DNA from: Channa striata
Lineage: Eukaryota; Chordata; Actinopteri; Anabantiformes; Channidae
DNA: 64,000 bases
Assembly (NCBI GenBank): GCA_033026295.1
Contig: CM065168.1
Coordinates: 42,234,875-42,298,874 of the forward strand
Reading direction: 5' to 3'
The translations under genes and the position numbers were made by a program. The notes under the pieces are model-generated. The model was given only the letters and a program-made list of their open reading frames with translations. It was not told the DNA's origin and ran no database searches. This document shows positions 61,260 to 64,000 of this stretch, one piece after another (within the stretch, counting starts at the first letter, position 1; every line of letters begins with the position of its first letter).

Positions 61260-62118
61260 CTGATCTGTGAAGATAAGGAAGAAGCAGCAGGAAACAACTG
61301 GACCGACAATGGTAGACAACTTAAAATCTAATGGACCAATTTTTGCAAGATTTACAATGCGAAGTGGGCAGGCAAACCAAAAGTGCCACAGCTGATGCCA
61401 TCCAGGAGGTGCAGAGGGCAATGCTGCCAAAACACAATCTACCCAAAGCTCTTTCTCTGCACTCCAGCCTCATCTGAGTCGTGCGTTTTCCACAGTTAGA
61501 TACATTTTATTGAAAAAGCACAATGGACAAAATTTCCAAACATTGGAAACTCTTTTTTCTGAATAAAAATATGTAAAAAAATAAAAAAATAAATCCCAGT
61601 CCACAAGCGTCATCATTCACAACACATTCACTTGGATTTTAACACTATAATACATGTTCACATTATTTATTGACTATATCCAAGTATATCAAAGAAATGT
61701 TTCATTCAAATGAAGATATGAAATATAAAAATATATTTAAAATACAATGATTTGAATTATACTCTTGTATATACTAGGTCATCAAATGAGTGTCAGTTGA
61801 GTCTGTCAACTCGGTTGCCTGTAGGGATCTTTAAGGTCCAGCAGGTGTCAGTATCGACACAGCATCGATACAGTTTGGCAACGTGTTGAAAAGCTTCATG
61901 ACGCCTCATCTACATCCATCAGTAGTATTCAAAAACTGAACTGTCCACACAAGGCAATAAAACATGTACACACACACAAACATTAATGTAATGCTACACT
62001 ATTATTAAGATTTTTGGATCGTTCAATACACACAAAACACAACTCAAAGTAAAATAAATGAAAGCAAAGCAGACGTGAGTCAGAGAAATAAAAACAAAGG
62101 ATAAACTCTCTGAATTAA
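61260..62118. other. No gene recognised (convergent intergenic region)
   Basis: Lies between the ends of receptor gene B (plus) and the V-set gene (minus). It probably holds both 3' UTRs. A run of aataaa-like motifs occurs at 61563-61592. Nothing else could be supported. Confidence 0.4.
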
Positions 62119-62119
62119 T

Positions 62120-63212
62120 TCACATCGAGTCCAAAAAATCCTCGAAAAATAAAAACTGCCATGCAACTATGTGAAGTTGGATGGCGCCATTGTCTAATGT
62201 AAAAATACTGCTGCTTTCTTGCTGGCTGTGTCCTCTCCTCTCCTTCCCGTCATGGACACGAACCTTCAGTATGCAACACAAAACACAAACCATTTTCTGT
62301 GCTGTCAACATATAGTCGCATTCGAATCATTAAAGTGCAGCATTCTACCGAATTTTCAGCACATGAATGTGTGTTTTCAAATAGCAACAATGAAGGAGAA
62401 AAGAGTTTGATGACTTACTTCTGTTTCCACATTTGCTGAAGTGGCTCATCAGTACAGCAACAGCAATTCCAATGCCAATTCCTACACCGACTGCGATGCC
62501 AGTGTGAATCCAGGACTCTGAAGGGAGAGAAGGTGTGTTTACTGTGGACTCAAAGCATTCATCCATTCATTTTCCCTGCTGACGTGTTTTAAAGGTCAAC
62601 TGTAAGGAGAGGAATTCTAAATTTGATCCTGAATTTGACAGGAAGACACGAAGAAACAGTGATTGAGGAGTAAAAAGATCTGAAAGATTCAACAGTTTGA
62701 CATGAGACTGGAGGATGAACAGGGGTTTACTCACTGGGGTCAGCACACAGTGAGCTGTTCTTCCCTGGAGAAATGTTTGATTAAATTGTCAGTGAGTTTG
62801 TTGTGCTAAAGCATTACAAATATAAAAAGATTTTTCTAGTTCTATTTTCAAATGCGTTACTTACCAGCAATGTGAGAGTGAACCGTCATTGTTACGTTGC
62901 ACTGACACCCCAGAGTAGGAAAAAAACAAATGTAATTTCCTGCATCTGACAAAGCTACGTTGGTGATTTTCAATGAAACGTTTCCTTTGGTCATGTTATG
63001 ATGAAAGAGATGAGTTCTGTTTTTGAATTTACTGTTTTGACTGTCTGGATCATCCTTCATGTTTCTATAGATGTGCACATTACTGCTATTGCACGCCCAC
63101 TCCACAGTCTGAGTCCTCGCGTTTAATGGGGGCTGCAGCTGACATGGGAGAACGACGTCCTGTCCAACTTCTGCTGTGATTGGACAAGTTGAGCAAGTCA
63201 CGTGACAGCCTC
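62120..63212 (-). CDS. V-set Ig membrane protein, butyrophilin/B7/MOG-like (partial 5')
   Basis: Minus-strand exons, all phase 1: V-set domain 62865-63212 (116 codons: PITAEVGQDVVLPCQLQPP, SNVHIYRNMKDDPDSQNS, KITNVALSDAGNYICFF), stem 62735-62764 (GKNSSLCADP), membrane exon 62419-62517 (SWIHTGIAVGVGIGIGIAVA, then VLMSHFSKCGN, a Gly-rich helix). A possible last exon 62120-62301 continues in phase to a stop (contains MVCVLCCILKVRVHDGKERR), but it could instead splice out at CTGAAG/GTTCGT, so the tail is uncertain. The core cysteines (LPCQ, YICF) are present plus three more. The signal exon was not located. Such V-set proteins act as ligands or co-receptors on leukocytes. Confidence 0.65.
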
Positions 63213-63214
63213 CT

Positions 63215-63900
63215 GGGGGAAACGCACACGCATTTAGTTACACAATCATTGGACAATATTGTTGCCTGTTGCTTGTGAATAAAGGAACAACTTTATCCTT
63301 TTTGCATATAAATCACATTAACAATAACAATCTACACCTACAGTAAAAGCAATAACAAATAATTTCACTGATAATTCTTGTCCACGCACAGTTGACTTTT
63401 GCTTGCACTGTTCAATTTTAAAGCAATTCTAAAAAATTATCCACCCAGTGAGTAAATGTGTGTGGCTGATGTGTTTATAAAATTTTAATCCATGCGTTTA
63501 CATGCACACATACTTTTCCCTTTGTCCCCCTGGTCTCAGTTTCATGTCTGGTTCCTGTAGTTTATGTAGTGTGTTGGTTTTCCTGATTTAATGAAGCAAT
63601 GACTGTGTTTTCATTTAAAAGAAAAAAAGAGGTTTATTATGAAATGTGTAGAGTGACGCGATTGTTACGTGTAACGCAACTTTGATTAGAAATGTAGAAA
63701 TGAAAGTAGCTATAATTAAATCTATTTAAGTTACATTCCACCACTGGAAATTATGAGGTTAGTTTTTAAAATCAGCATCAAAGCGAAGACAGGGTGCTGG
63801 ACAATGATGTAATGGGAAAGAGCCGTGAGGAAGCAGCAGAGAGAAAACACTCATAAGTCTGCAGGCTCAGACTGAAGGGGGCTGTGAAACACATGGTTCT
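63215..63900. other. Upstream region of the V-set gene, no exon identified
   Basis: Expected site of the promoter and signal exon. The only conserved part is 63720-63860, shared with 48140-48310 (see there). Nothing decisive. Confidence 0.35.
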
Positions 63901-63904
63901 CTCA

Positions 63905-64000
63905 CTCTCACACACACACACACAGTCCCTCGTGTCTCTCTATACTTGTGAGGAGACACGGCGATATGATGCAATGCCTAGTTCCTTCCCCTAAACCTAT
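63905..64000 (+). repeat. Common fish interspersed repeat with (CA)n
   Basis: The order cacacacacaca, cagtccctcgtgtctctcta, tacttgtgagga, gatgcaatgcctagttcctt, ccctaaacct is the familiar pattern of a widespread teleost repeat (tctctatacttgtgaggacc type). It is cut by the window end. Confidence 0.55.

Overview
The window looks like a stretch of a ray-finned (teleost) fish chromosome. The genes are intron-rich with GT/AG boundaries. The interspersed DNA is typical of teleosts: L2/CR1, RTE and Rex1-like LINEs, a 1.4 kb Tc1 element and a Ty3/gypsy remnant. The genes are fish innate-immune families. One 100-base N run (43303-43402) marks an assembly gap. No bacterial features, CRISPR arrays, rRNA or convincing tRNA genes were seen.

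Left part, 1-41.2 kb: five tandem, head-to-tail copies of one module on the minus strand. Each module carries an intact six-coding-exon gene for a small secreted C-type lectin of the ladderlectin / lactose-binding lectin l-2 / nattectin type (173-174 residues). The coding spans are 1172-2728, 8464-10103, 15827-17326, 29101-30817 and 34463-36245. Each gene has its own TATA box and poly(A) signal, and a strongly conserved ~110 bp block lies 3' of it. The copies differ where such lectins bind calcium and sugar: EPS, DPT, DPN, EPN and EPN at the EPN/QPD position, and WDD, WGD, WDD, WDD and WDD at the WND position. Copy 5 also lacks the C-terminal cysteine the other four share. The DNA between genes is made of duplicated upstream blocks, decayed transmembrane exons of an Fc-receptor-like gene (5.4-5.8 and 12.8-13.1 kb), and nested transposons. 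These include a nearly complete but internally deleted L2 at 17.58-21.57 kb, which sits just upstream of lectin 3, and a Tc1 at 25.05-26.49 kb inside a 42 bp inverted repeat.

Right part, 41.5-64 kb: immunoglobulin-superfamily receptor genes in two diverged copies of another module (about 43.5-48.3 kb and 52.9-63.9 kb). Each module has a plus-strand Fc receptor-like gene (signal exon, Ig exon or exons, membrane exon, very short tail) followed by a minus-strand gene with one V-set Ig domain of the butyrophilin/B7 kind. The second module looks functional, although its first intron has swallowed a LINE, a reversed L2 and a gypsy fragment. The first module is decaying: Ig domain 1 of the receptor is deleted, an acceptor is lost, and the V-set gene has lost its membrane exon and its second core cysteine. 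A further minus-strand Fc-receptor-like tail (41519-43034) and a plus-strand terminal exon (43428-43522) flank the gap.

Together the window reads as an immune-gene cluster evolving by birth and death. Secreted lectins are multiplied and diversified at their binding site next to cell-surface Ig receptors, and transposons shape the promoters and introns. All products are inferred from sequence; no searches were run.
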